A stretch of 64,000 nt of DNA from an uncultured Clostridia bacterium (GTDB taxonomy: Bacteria > Bacillota > Clostridia > Christensenellales > Borkfalkiaceae), in assembly GCA_944342025.1 (NCBI GenBank), contig CALVMD010000002.1, positions 62,001 through 126,000 of the forward strand, read 5' to 3'. The notes under the pieces are model-generated. The model had not been told where the DNA came from. It searched no databases and saw nothing but the letters and a program-made list of their open reading frames with translations. The position numbers and the translations under genes are program-made. Shown piece after piece: positions 48,476 through 57,452 of this stretch; position 1 is the stretch's first letter; every line of letters starts with the position of its first letter.

Positions 48476-49731
48476 TGCAGTCTCTCTTTCAGATACGCCA
48501 AAACGCTCTCCGCCTTTACGCAGGCAGAAGACGAGTCGGACATGTCTTTGACGGTATATTCGCCGCTTTGCAGCTCGTTCGAGCCGATGACGACGACAAA
48601 GCGCGCCCCCGCCTTGCCCGCGTATTTGAACTGCGCCTTGACCGAGCGGCCCGCATGATCGAACTCGGCGGACACGCCCGCCTTTCTCAGCTTGTCCGCA
48701 AGGGCGAACGCCGCCTTTCTTCCCTCTTCGTCCAGCCCCGCAACGTAAACGCCGAGCGGCGCCTCTTCGGGGATCTTTTTACCCGTATTTTCGAGGACGA
48801 GCAGCATCCTCTCGATGCCGCTGCCGAACCCCACCGCCGGCACCTGCGGCCCGCCGAGATTTTCGATGAGGGTATCGTACCGCCCGCCGCCGAGCACCGT
48901 ACCCTGCGACCCGATGGCGGTAGATACGAATTCGAAGACCGTCTTGGAATAGTAATCCAGTCCGCGCACGAGCTTCGGATTCAATTTATATTGCACCCCG
49001 CACGCATCGAGGATCTCTTTGAGTTTTTCGAAATGTTCGCGGCATTCGTCGCAGAGGAAATCCACCGTTTTGGGCGCGTTTTCGTTGATTTTGGAGCACG
49101 CCTCCTCCTTGCAGTCGAGGATGCGGAGGGGATTTTTATCGAAGCGGGAACGGCAGGTATCGCACATTTCCGGAAGGTACGGGCGCAGATACTCTTTGAG
49201 CGCCTCGTTGAATCTGGGGCGGCAGTGTTTGCAGCCGATCGAATTGAGATTGAGCTCCACGTTCTCCACCCCGAGCGCGGCGATATAATCGCGGGCGAGG
49301 AGGATGACCTCCGCGTCCGTTTCGGGGCCCTTTCCCCCGAAGATCTCCACGCCGAACTGGTGATGTTCGCGAAGCCTTCCCGCCTGCGGGCGCTCGTAGC
49401 GGAACACGGGCGTGATGTAATACATTTTGAGGGGCAGAACGCCGCTTGCAAGCCCGTTTTCGATAAACGATCGGACGACGCCCGCCGTCCCCTCCGGCTT
49501 TAAAGTGATGCTGCGCTCCCCCTTATCGAGAAAAGTGTACATCTCCTTGTTGACGATGTCCGTCGTGTCGCCGACGCCGCGCAAAAACAGCTCTGTGTGC
49601 TCAAAAACGGGCGTACGTATCTCTTTTAAGTTGTACAGCGCCGCGATCCTGCGCGCATTGTTCTCCACGAAGTGCCATTTATAGGCGTCCGCGGGGAGTA
49701 CGTCTTTTGTGCCTTTGGGAATTGAAATCAT
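48472..49731 (-). CDS. hisS: Histidyl-tRNA synthetase
   Basis: A 419-residue class II synthetase. It begins MISIPKGTKDVLP, has motif 2 FRYERPQAGRLREHHQFG, the histidine-specific LVRGLDYYSKTVFEF and motif 3 GFGSGIERMLLVLE, then the anticodon-binding domain. The frame is open for 67 more codons upstream, but that part is the intergenic repeat A; the ATG at 49729-49731 has a GGAAGG site and is the family start. No T-box is seen upstream. Confidence 0.96.
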   Translation of the reverse strand: MISIPKGTKDVLPADAYKWHFVENNARRIAALYNLKEIRTPVFEHTELFLRGVGDTTDIVNKEMYTFLDKGERSITLKPEGTAGVVRSFIENGLASGVLPLKMYYITPVFRYERPQAGRLREHHQFGVEIFGGKGPETDAEVILLARDYIAALGVENVELNLNSIGCKHCRPRFNEALKEYLRPYLPEMCDTCRSRFDKNPLRILDCKEEACSKINENAPKTVDFLCDECREHFEKLKEILDACGVQYKLNPKLVRGLDYYSKTVFEFVSTAIGSQGTVLGGGRYDTLIENLGGPQVPAVGFGSGIERMLLVLENTGKKIPEEAPLGVYVAGLDEEGRKAAFALADKLRKAGVSAEFDHAGRSVKAQFKYAGKAGARFVVVIGSNELQSGEYTVKDMSDSSSACVKAESVLAYLKERLQ

Positions 49732-49754
49732 AAAAACCTTCCTTTCCTGCTCGG

Positions 49755-50174
49755 CGAAATCATTTTGAGCTGACAAAATGATTTCGTCCGATTTTAGGGC
49801 GACACCGCCCGTCAAAACGCTTTCAGCGTTTTCTGCGGCATTTTCTCCCTCTTTGCGCCCTTTTTCGGGCACACTTATTATTAACGGGCGCAAATTCACC
49901 CTCTTCCCGTAAGCCAAAGCGTTGGCAAACAAGGGTGCGCTGCGGAAAATTGCGATTTCCCTTGCGCGAGTGATTTATAAATAAATTCTCGCAAGAGCAA
50001 AAAACACTCTTTTGCTCTTACACCCAATTTGTCGCATACCTGCGACTCACGAAAAGGGTGAAGCGGCGGCATTGCAACAATATGCGCGCCTTGAAAAATG
50101 CCGATGCGAGGGGAAAGCCGCTCGGGTTTCCCATCAGATCGCTGGAATTTGTTTCATCAGCTTGAAACAAATTC
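49755..50174 (-). repeat. Intergenic hairpin repeat, copy A
   Basis: Fills the 450-bp gap between hslU and hisS. It is bounded by two perfect stem-loops: 49755-49767 with 49774-49786 (13 bp, loop AGCTGA) and 50145-50156 with 50163-50174 (12 bp, loop TCAGCT, the same loop on the other strand). Inner hairpins lie at 49814-49832, 49913-49926, 49993-50019 and 50031-50046. Segments are alike to copy B (50051-50132) and copy C (49871-49975). No protein is assigned. Confidence 0.85.
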
Positions 50175-50185
50175 TGCGAAACCTT

Positions 50186-51490
50186 TTATAACACATATTT
50201 TTTCAGATCGCGGTCTCTGATCATCGTGTCGAGGTGTTCGTCGACATATTTTTTGTCGATCGTCACCTGCACGGTCGGGTAATCTCCGCCCGCGTTGAAA
50301 GAGATGTCTTCGAGCAGATACTCCATGACTGTATGCAGACGCCTCGCGCCGATATCCTCGCTCGTCGCGTTCATGTCGGCGGAAATGGAGGCGATCTCTT
50401 CGATCGCGTCGTCGGTGAATTTCAGGTCGATGTTATCCACGCCCAGAAGTTTGCCGTACTGCGACGTAATGGCGTTCTGCGGCTGGGTGAGGATCTTTAC
50501 GAAATCCTCTTTGGTAAGGCTCTCGAGCTCTACGTTGATGGGGAAACGCCCCTGCAATTCGGGGATGAGGTCTTCCACCTTGGAAATGTGGAAAGCGCCC
50601 GCCGCGATAAAGAGGATAAAATCTGTTTTGACCGCGCCGTACTTGGTCATGACCGTGCACCCTTCGACGATGGGCAGGATGTCGCGCTGCACCCCCTCAC
50701 GCGAAACGTCGGCGCCCTGGTTCGCCTTGCCCGCGATCTTATCGATCTCATCGATAAAGATGATGCCCTGCTCTTCCGCACGGGAGAGCGCCTCTGCCGT
50801 CACGCTGTCGTCGTCGATGAGCTTTTCCGACTCTTCGTTCACGATCTGCTGCATCGCCTGTCTGACGGTCATTTTGCGGCGTTTCTTCTTTTTGGGAAGC
50901 ATATCCCCGAAAATAGAGCCGATATTGATCTCCGCCCCGCCGGGCACGATCTCCATGCTCTTGGGCGCGTCGACCACTTCGATCTCGATCTGCGTATCGT
51001 TGAATTTGCCCGCGCGCAGATCTTCGAGAAGCCGCGCGTCGAATACCTCTTTGGACATCTCGCCGCGCTCCGCTTTTTTCAGGTCAGACAGCACGGATAC
51101 GATCTTCTTTTCCGCAACGGTCTCCGCTTTGACGGCGACTTCCTTCATCTTTTCCTCTTTGACGAGGCGGATGGAACACTCGACCAGGTCGCGGATCATG
51201 CTCTCCACATCCCTGCCGACATAGCCGACTTCGGTATACTTTGTCGCCTCGACCTTGATGAAGGGCGCCTTGACGAGCTTGGCAAGCCGCCTTGCGATCT
51301 CCGTTTTGCCGACGCCCGTAGGTCCTTTCATGATGATGTTTTTGGGCGTGATCTCCTCTCTGTCCGCTTCCGACAGTTTGCTGCGCCTGTAACGGTTGCG
51401 AAGGGCGATCGCGACAGCGCGTTTCGCTTTATCCTGTCCGATGATATATTTATCCAATTCGTTTACGATTTGTTTGGGTGATAAACTCAT
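50186..51490 (-). CDS. hslU: ATP-dependent protease ATPase subunit HslU
   Basis: A 434-residue AAA+ unfoldase of the HslUV (ClpYQ) protease. It shows Walker A GPTGVGKTEIARRLAKL, the GYVGRDVESMIRDL pore region, Walker [12 protein letters not shown], and the sensor GRFPINVEL. The AAGGAGG site fits the ATG at 51488-51490. hslV lies upstream, but the two are separated by repeat B instead of being adjacent. The whole group is controlled by the CIRCE promoter before trmFO. Confidence 0.97.
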   Translation of the reverse strand: MSLSPKQIVNELDKYIIGQDKAKRAVAIALRNRYRRSKLSEADREEITPKNIIMKGPTGVGKTEIARRLAKLVKAPFIKVEATKYTEVGYVGRDVESMIRDLVECSIRLVKEEKMKEVAVKAETVAEKKIVSVLSDLKKAERGEMSKEVFDARLLEDLRAGKFNDTQIEIEVVDAPKSMEIVPGGAEINIGSIFGDMLPKKKKRRKMTVRQAMQQIVNEESEKLIDDDSVTAEALSRAEEQGIIFIDEIDKIAGKANQGADVSREGVQRDILPIVEGCTVMTKYGAVKTDFILFIAAGAFHISKVEDLIPELQGRFPINVELESLTKEDFVKILTQPQNAITSQYGKLLGVDNIDLKFTDDAIEEIASISADMNATSEDIGARRLHTVMEYLLEDISFNAGGDYPTVQVTIDKKYVDEHLDTMIRDRDLKKYVL

Positions 51491-51509
51491 AATGAAACCT
51501 CCTTTCACA

Positions 51510-51826
51510 CGATTCGTTTTGAGCCGTCAAAACAAATCGCCGTGACGATCGGGGCGCCCGCCCGGGGCCCCTCAGATTTACAGTGTTTCGCAAGCAACAG
51601 CTTGCCGAGAAATTGGCGAGCAAAACACTTACTCGAAAAAGCAAAAATGACACTTTTTGCTTTTTCCCCCAATTCGGCAATCCCTTGCCTTACGGAAAGG
51701 GTGTAGCGGCGGCATTGCTACGATATGCGTGCCCTTAAATATGCCGACGCGAGGGGAAAGCCGTTCGGGTTTTCCCTCAAAATCGCACAATTTCGCAGGC
51801 AACAGCTTGCCGAGAAATTGGCGGGC
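51510..51826 (-). repeat. Intergenic hairpin repeat, copy B
   Basis: Fills the gap between hslV and hslU. Its first hairpin (51510-51521 with 51528-51539, loop AGCCGT, one mismatch) matches the outer hairpin of copy A. A 13-bp hairpin at 51635-51666 matches the A hairpin at 49993-50019 with compensating stem changes. A 36-bp direct repeat occurs at 51586-51621 and 51791-51826, differing at two positions. The block 51693-51775 aligns with A 50051-50132. Confidence 0.85.
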
Positions 51827-51832
51827 TCTTTT

Positions 51833-52369
51833 TTACACCGTCTCCACGGTGATGTGGTCGTTCGTGAATACGCAGATCTCGCTCGCGATCTTGAGCGCCT
51901 TATACGCGATCTCCTCCGCGGGATAATCCGTCTCCTGCGAGAGGGCGCGCGCCGCCGCCAGCGCATAATTTCCGCCGCTGCCGATCGCGCAGACGCCGCC
52001 GTCGGGCTCGATGACCTCGCCGTTGCCGCTGACGATGAGCAGCTGATCTTTGTCGGCGACGATCATCATCGCCTCCAGCTTTCTGACCATCTTGTCGTTG
52101 CGCCAAAGTTCTGCAAGTTCGACCGCCGAGCGCATGAGATTGCCCGAAAATTTGTTCAGCATCCCCTCGAAACGTTCGGAGAGAGAAAACGCGTCGGAAA
52201 CGGAACCCGCAAAGCCCAAAACGACCTTGCCCCCGTAAATGCGGCGCACTTTGACCGCGTTGTTTTTAAATACGACCGATTCGCCCATCGTGACCTGTCC
52301 GTCGCCGGCGATCGCCGTTTTGCCGTCTTTTTTGACGGCACATATCGTTGTACCCCTGAATTCAGGCAT
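51833..52369 (-). CDS. hslV: ATP-dependent protease proteolytic subunit HslV
   Basis: A 178-residue threonine peptidase of the proteasome beta family. After a short N-terminal MPEFRG the catalytic threonine Thr7 begins the mature [31 protein letters not shown] and the late [15 protein letters not shown] follow. The longer than usual leader (six residues rather than one) implies processing. AAAGGAGG precedes the ATG. It is preceded by trmFO and followed by repeat B and hslU. Confidence 0.96.
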   Translation of the reverse strand: MPEFRGTTICAVKKDGKTAIAGDGQVTMGESVVFKNNAVKVRRIYGGKVVLGFAGSVSDAFSLSERFEGMLNKFSGNLMRSAVELAELWRNDKMVRKLEAMMIVADKDQLLIVSGNGEVIEPDGGVCAIGSGGNYALAAARALSQETDYPAEEIAYKALKIASEICVFTNDHITVETV

Positions 52370-52471
52370 GATCTTTCCTCCTTTAAATAACGATAGAATG
52401 CGCTTATTTCAGAGCGCCGTGCCGAAACGCGAACGCATCCGCCGCCCTTTCGGCTTTTTTCGCGCTGTCCG

Positions 52472-53794
52472 CTATTTGCCCGCAAGCACGCTTTCCGCGC
52501 GTTTTGCCATTTCGCGCACGATCTGCAAAGACCGCTCGGCGAACATCCTCTTTTTGAGCGCCTTGTCGCGCACTTCTTTTTCGAGCGGCTGCAAAACGCC
52601 GTAATTGGCGTTCATGGGCTGGAAATCGGCATTGGGCGACGAAACGTGCGCCGCCAGCGCACCGATGACCGTGCGCCTGTCTGCGGGAAACGGAGCTTCG
52701 CCCTTGCGCTTCATGGCAAGGCTGTATGCCGCCGCAAGCCCGCTCGCCGCGCTCTCGACATACCCCTCGACGCCCGTCATCTGCCCCGCAAAGAACACCG
52801 TGTCCGCTCCCTTGAGGGAGTAATCCTCCTGCAAAATATTCGGCGAATTGAGAAACGTGTTCCTGTGCATGACGCCGTAACGCAGAAATTCCGCGTTTTT
52901 CAGCGCGGGGATCAGCGAAAAGACCCGCTTTTGCTCAGGAAATTTCAGATTTGTCTGACAGCCGACGAGATTGTACGCCGTACCTTCGCGATTTTCCTTA
53001 CGAAGCTGCAAAACAGCGTAGGGCCGCTTTCCGTTTTCGTCGTACAGCCCCACCGGCTTCAACATGCCGAAACGGAGTGTGTCTTTGCCCCTTGCCGCCA
53101 TGATCTCGACGGGCATGCACCCTTCAAACACGTCGCGCTTTTCAAAATCGCGCGCGATTACCCGCTCGGCGGAAACGAGCGCGCCTACGAACGCCTCGTA
53201 TTCTTCTTTGTCCATGGGGCAGTTGAGATAGTCTCCGTCCCCTTTTCCGTAGCGGTCGGCAGTAAACGTGCGCGAAAGGTCTATGCTCGCCGCCGATACG
53301 ATGGGCGCCGCCGCGTCGTAAAAGAACAGGTCGCTGCCGAATTTTTCGGTCAGCTCCCCCGCGAGCGCCTCGCTGGTGAGAGGGCCGGTCGCCACGATCG
53401 CGTCCCTTGCGGGAAGTTCCGTCTGTTCCCGCGTGACAAAGCGGATATTGTCAAGTCCGCGCAGTTTCTCCGTGACGTATTCCGCAAAGGCATACCTGTC
53501 GACCGCCAGTGCGCCGCCTGCCGGCACCCTGGTCGCGTCCGCCGCCTCGATGACGAGGGACCCGAGGATGCGCATTTCCTCTTTAAGCAGGCCGCAGGCG
53601 TTGCCGTACACGTCGTTGCTCTTCAAAGAATTGCTGCACACAAGCTCGCAGAAATTCTGATCGGAATGCGCGGGCGTGAATTTTTTCGGTTTCATTTCGA
53701 CAAGCTCGACCGGGATGCCGTGCCGCGCCAGGCAATATGCCGCCTCGCACCCGGCAAGCCCTGCCCCGATGACCTGTACAGCGCCTTTTTCCAC
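52472..53794 (-). CDS. trmFO: tRNA m5U54 methyltransferase TrmFO
   Basis: A 440-residue FAD-dependent enzyme that uses methylene-tetrahydrofolate to make m5U54 in tRNA. It shows VQVIGAGLAGCEAAYCLA, the SNSLKSNDVYGNACGLLKEE motif and the later GCQTNLKFPEQKRVF. The start is assigned to GTG at 53792-53794 because GGAGGG sits 7 nt upstream; a TTG five codons earlier lacks a site. First gene of the CIRCE-controlled group with hslVU, the common Firmicute order. Confidence 0.95.
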   Translation of the reverse strand: MEKGAVQVIGAGLAGCEAAYCLARHGIPVELVEMKPKKFTPAHSDQNFCELVCSNSLKSNDVYGNACGLLKEEMRILGSLVIEAADATRVPAGGALAVDRYAFAEYVTEKLRGLDNIRFVTREQTELPARDAIVATGPLTSEALAGELTEKFGSDLFFYDAAAPIVSAASIDLSRTFTADRYGKGDGDYLNCPMDKEEYEAFVGALVSAERVIARDFEKRDVFEGCMPVEIMAARGKDTLRFGMLKPVGLYDENGKRPYAVLQLRKENREGTAYNLVGCQTNLKFPEQKRVFSLIPALKNAEFLRYGVMHRNTFLNSPNILQEDYSLKGADTVFFAGQMTGVEGYVESAASGLAAAYSLAMKRKGEAPFPADRRTVIGALAAHVSSPNADFQPMNANYGVLQPLEKEVRDKALKKRMFAERSLQIVREMAKRAESVLAGK

Positions 53795-53836
53795 GCTCTC
53801 GCCCTCCAAACATTTGGCACTTTACCGTGCCGAATG

Positions 53837-53863
53837 TTAGCACTCGAATAATATAAGTGCTAA
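53837..53863 (-). promoter_or_regulatory. CIRCE operator
   Basis: TTAGCACTC, nine bases, AAGTGCTAA: one mismatch from the classical HrcA-binding inverted repeat (GAGTGCTAA in the second arm). It lies just downstream of the -10 box, where HrcA blocks transcription. Confidence 0.93.
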
Positions 53864-53866
53864 CAC

Positions 53867-53895
53867 ATTATAGTTCATCGCCGCGCTCCTGTCAA
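53867..53895 (-). promoter_or_regulatory. Promoter of trmFO-hslVU
   Basis: Minus-strand TTGACA (53890-53895), 17-bp spacer, TATAAT (53867-53872), a perfect consensus. Confidence 0.9.
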
Positions 53896-53933
53896 GGATT
53901 TTGCGCGGCGGCCGTAAAATTTATCAAAATAAT

Positions 53934-56255
53934 TTATTCTGCCGATCCTCCGCCCTGTTCCGTCCCCTTCGGATCTTCTGCCGTCTCTTCGGTATAATCG
54001 CAGGAAGAACATTTGACCTGTTTGCCCTTTTTGACGAGATGTTTGCCGCATTTGGGGCATTTTCCGCCCGTAGGCAGATCCCAGCTCATAAATTTGCAGG
54101 AAGGATATTTGGTGCAGCTGTAATAGATCTTGCCCGCCTTGCTCTTCATCCTTTCGGTGGGAGAACCGCACACGGGGCAGACGCCCGCAAGCTCCGAAAT
54201 GCGCTTGTTGGTGCCGCATTTGACACAGTTGAGATATTTTCCGTACTTTCCCGTGCGGTAGATCATCTTTTCCCCGCATTTGGGGCAGAGAACGTCGGAC
54301 ACTTCGCTCTCGTAAGGCAGAATGGTGGAACACTCCGGATAATTGGGGCAGGCGAGGAATTTGCCGTATTTGCCGCTCTTGACGACCATGTTCGCACCGC
54401 ATTTGGGGCACTTGGTCTCGGAGACCTCGGCGCCCTCGCTTTTAATGTTGGAGCAGGCGGGATAATTGGAACAGGCGAGATAACTGCCGTAGCGCCCCGT
54501 CTTTCTGACCATGGGATGCCCGCACTTTTCGCAGAGGATATCCGTCGGCTCGGCGCCGTCGTTGGCGGCGAACAGAAGTTTTTCCGCGAACGGCGGATAA
54601 AAATCGGAGATGATCCTGTGCCAGTCCGCGCCGCCGTCTTCGATGCGGTCGAGGCTGTCCTCCATCTTCGCCGTAAACCCGACGTCCATGATGTCGGTAA
54701 AATACTTCATGAGAAGATCGGTGATCTTATAGGCGACCTCGGTGGGGACCATGTATTTTCCGTCTTTCGTGACGTATTTGCGACGGTTGAGTACGGAAAT
54801 GATGGACGCGTACGTGGACGGGCGGCCGATGCCCTTGTCTTCCATCGCCTTGACCAAAGACGCGTCGGTATAGCGCAGAGGCGGCTTGGTGAATTTCTGT
54901 TCGGGCAGAAGACGGACGAGGTCGACCTCTTCCCCCTCTTTAAGATCGGGCAGGAGCTTCGACGTTTCCGCCTCGTCGTCGTCCTTTTTGGAAACGTCCT
55001 GATAGACGGCGGTAAAGCCCGCAAATTGCAGGGTTTTGCCGCTCGCTTTGAACGTATAGCCGCTGTTGTCCACTTTGATCTGCACGCTGTTGTAGACCGC
55101 CTCGCTCATCTGCGACGCGATGAAACGCTCGTAAATGATCTTGTAGACGTTATAGTGTTTTTTATCCAGCACCCCTTTCATGCTCTCGGGCGTGCGGGTG
55201 ATGTCGATGGGACGGATACATTCGTGCGCGTCCTGCGCGTCCTTTTTGGACTTATAGAAATTGGGCTTGACGGGGATATACTCTTTTCCGTATTTTTCCG
55301 CGATGTAATCGCGGGCGCGCTGCTGCGCCTCCGCGGAGACCCGCACCGAGTCGGTACGGATATACGTGACGAGCGCGATGTGCCCCTCCTTTTCCGTGTC
55401 GACGCCCTCGTACAGATGCTGCGCCACGAGCATGACCTCGGGCGAAGTCATGCCGAATTTGTTGGATGCGTCCTGCTGGAGGGTAGACGTGGTGAACGGC
55501 GCGGGCGCGTGCGACTTTGCCAGCGCCTTTTTGACCTCTTTTACGATATACGGCTTCCCTTCGATGGCGGCAAGGAGAGCGTCCGTCTCCTCTTTGCCCG
55601 ACGGCTTATACTTTTTGCCGTTCTTTTCGGACAGAAGCGCCTTGAAGGGAGAAAACGCCTTGGGCTTATCCTGCAGTTCTGCGTTGACGTTCCAGTACTC
55701 TTCGGGCACGAACGCCTGAATTTCGCGCTCCCTGTCTACGATGAGGCGGAGCGCGACCGACTGCACGCGCCCTGCCGAAAGCCCCGACCGGATGCGCTTG
55801 CAAAGGAGCGGCGAAAGTTTATAACCGACCAACCTGTCGAGCACGCGGCGCGCCTGCTGCGCGTCCACGAGATTGTAGTCGATCTCGCGCGGGTGTTCGA
55901 GCGCACTGTTGACGGCCTTGGGAGAGATCTCGTTGAATTCGATACGGTTTTTGCCGTCTTTGAGCTTGAGCACGTTTTTCAAATGCCAGGAAATGGCTTC
56001 GCCCTCGCGGTCCGGGTCGGTCGCAAGGTACACGTTGTCCGCCTTGGCAGCCTCTTCGGAAAGGCGCTTGATGACCGCCTTTTTATCGGGCGTGACGACG
56101 TAGGTCGGCTCGAAATTGTGCTCGATGTCCACGCCCAGCCTCTTTTCCGGCAGATCGCGCACATGTCCGCCCGAGGCGTCGACCTTGTATTTCCCTTTCA
56201 GGTATTTTGCGATCGTTTTCGCCTTGGAAGGCGATTCAACGATGATGAGATCCAT
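53934..56255 (-). CDS. topA: DNA topoisomerase I with multiple zinc ribbons
   Basis: A 773-residue type IA topoisomerase that relaxes negative supercoils. The Toprim domain shows LIIVESPSKAKTI and YLATDPDREGEAI; the catalytic tyrosine is Tyr298 in TYIRTDSVR. The C-terminus (about 570-770) has five Cys-rich zinc ribbons of the CxKCG...C(S/P)NYPxC type, two more than common Firmicute TopA proteins. The AAGGAG site fits the ATG. It lies downstream of dprA in the usual comM-dprA-topA-trmFO-hslVU order. Confidence 0.97.
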   Translation of the reverse strand: MDLIIVESPSKAKTIAKYLKGKYKVDASGGHVRDLPEKRLGVDIEHNFEPTYVVTPDKKAVIKRLSEEAAKADNVYLATDPDREGEAISWHLKNVLKLKDGKNRIEFNEISPKAVNSALEHPREIDYNLVDAQQARRVLDRLVGYKLSPLLCKRIRSGLSAGRVQSVALRLIVDREREIQAFVPEEYWNVNAELQDKPKAFSPFKALLSEKNGKKYKPSGKEETDALLAAIEGKPYIVKEVKKALAKSHAPAPFTTSTLQQDASNKFGMTSPEVMLVAQHLYEGVDTEKEGHIALVTYIRTDSVRVSAEAQQRARDYIAEKYGKEYIPVKPNFYKSKKDAQDAHECIRPIDITRTPESMKGVLDKKHYNVYKIIYERFIASQMSEAVYNSVQIKVDNSGYTFKASGKTLQFAGFTAVYQDVSKKDDDEAETSKLLPDLKEGEEVDLVRLLPEQKFTKPPLRYTDASLVKAMEDKGIGRPSTYASIISVLNRRKYVTKDGKYMVPTEVAYKITDLLMKYFTDIMDVGFTAKMEDSLDRIEDGGADWHRIISDFYPPFAEKLLFAANDGAEPTDILCEKCGHPMVRKTGRYGSYLACSNYPACSNIKSEGAEVSETKCPKCGANMVVKSGKYGKFLACPNYPECSTILPYESEVSDVLCPKCGEKMIYRTGKYGKYLNCVKCGTNKRISELAGVCPVCGSPTERMKSKAGKIYYSCTKYPSCKFMSWDLPTGGKCPKCGKHLVKKGKQVKCSSCDYTEETAEDPKGTEQGGGSAE

Positions 56256-56369
56256 AAAAAATTCTCCTTTGCCGAGAAATCAGTCCTTGCGCCATGCGGC
56301 GCAGAAATATTTCATAGCAGGCGCCCCGTCAGAGAGGCGTACGCCCGCCCTTTTTCCGCGCGGCCGCGC

Positions 56370-57440
56370 TCAGGCCTTTGCCCAGCGGTTCCCTCCGCAG
56401 GAAACGACGCGTTTTTTCATCTGTAAAAGGACGAGAAGAGGGGCAAGTTCGCTCTCTTTCATGCCCGCGGCCCGCGCGATCTCCGACACGTGCGCCGCAC
56501 CTTCGGAAAGAAAATCGACGATCTTTTTCTCCGCAGGCGGGAGCGATTCCTCCTCTTTCTCGGTCAAGTTTATACCAAAAACGGCGGAAATGTCAACTAA
56601 ATCGTCCGTCAATTTTGCGTATTCCTTGATGAGCCGGTTACACCCTTCGCCCGATTTTACGCCGATGCCGTAAGGGAACGCGAACACGTCGCGCCCGTAC
56701 GAATAGGCGCATTCCGCCGTGATGCGCGTGCCGCTTTTCAGCCCGCCCGACACGACGAGAACGCCCTCCGACAGCCCCGCGATGATGCGGTTCCGCGCGG
56801 GGAACAGGTACTTTTTGGGCGGCTGGGACGGGATATATTCGCTGACGGCAAGGCCGCTTTTTTCCACCCTGCGAAGGAGATCTCGGTTGCATTCGGGATA
56901 AACGTGGTCCAGCCCGTACGCCAAAACGGAAATGACCCTGCCCTTTTTCAGCGCGCCTTCCGCAGCGGCGGAATCGCCGCCGTCGGCAAGCCCCGTGACG
57001 ATCGCAAAATATTCGCCGAGCCGTTCGGAAAACTCTTCCGTGCGCCGCATGACCTGCGGCAGGGTGCGGCGCGACCCCACGATCGCGAAGCGCCGCTCCC
57101 GCAAAAGCTCCGTCCTGCCGCGGCAGTAAAGCACGAAAGGCGGGTCGGGAATGGCCCGCAGCTCTTCGGGGTACAGCGCGGAAAGGCAGGTCACGCAGAC
57201 GATGCCCTTCTTTTCGTAAGAGGCCAAAAGGCCGCGAAGATACCCGCCGTCCGAAAGAGTCAGGCGCATTTCGGCATATTTCTCTTCTCCCAGGATCCCG
57301 GAGAGCGCTTTGTCCTCCGAAAAACGGGCCACGAGCGCGTACGGGTCGCGCGCATGCGAGAGCGCGGCAGCCTTTTTCGCATAATCGAGAGAAAAGCTGT
57401 CCAGCCAGATCAGCGCCTTTTCTTCCTTGCCGTAACCCAT
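56370..57440 (-). CDS. dprA: DNA-processing protein DprA
   Basis: A 356-residue Rossmann-fold protein that loads RecA on incoming single-stranded DNA in transformation. The core is FAIVGSRRTLPQVM, TGLADGGDSAAAEGAL, VISVLAYGLDHVYP and FPARNRIIAGLSEGVLVV; the GSRxxT and G-x-D motifs are intact. A C-terminal winged helix (EKKIVDFLSEGAAHVSEIARAAGM) is present. Adjacent comM and topA give the usual order. Confidence 0.95.
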   Translation of the reverse strand: MGYGKEEKALIWLDSFSLDYAKKAAALSHARDPYALVARFSEDKALSGILGEEKYAEMRLTLSDGGYLRGLLASYEKKGIVCVTCLSALYPEELRAIPDPPFVLYCRGRTELLRERRFAIVGSRRTLPQVMRRTEEFSERLGEYFAIVTGLADGGDSAAAEGALKKGRVISVLAYGLDHVYPECNRDLLRRVEKSGLAVSEYIPSQPPKKYLFPARNRIIAGLSEGVLVVSGGLKSGTRITAECAYSYGRDVFAFPYGIGVKSGEGCNRLIKEYAKLTDDLVDISAVFGINLTEKEEESLPPAEKKIVDFLSEGAAHVSEIARAAGMKESELAPLLVLLQMKKRVVSCGGNRWAKA

Positions 57441-57452
57441 CTCTTCTCCTTT

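Noticed and set aside
49732..49932. A 67-residue N-terminal extension of hisS
   Set aside because: It is translated repeat A sequence; the family start and ribosome site are at 49731.
50051..50080. T-box-like AAGGGTGAAGCGG in repeat A near hisS
   Set aside because: It lies on the strand opposite to hisS transcription and lacks specifier and antiterminator context; the same block occurs before hslU in copy B.
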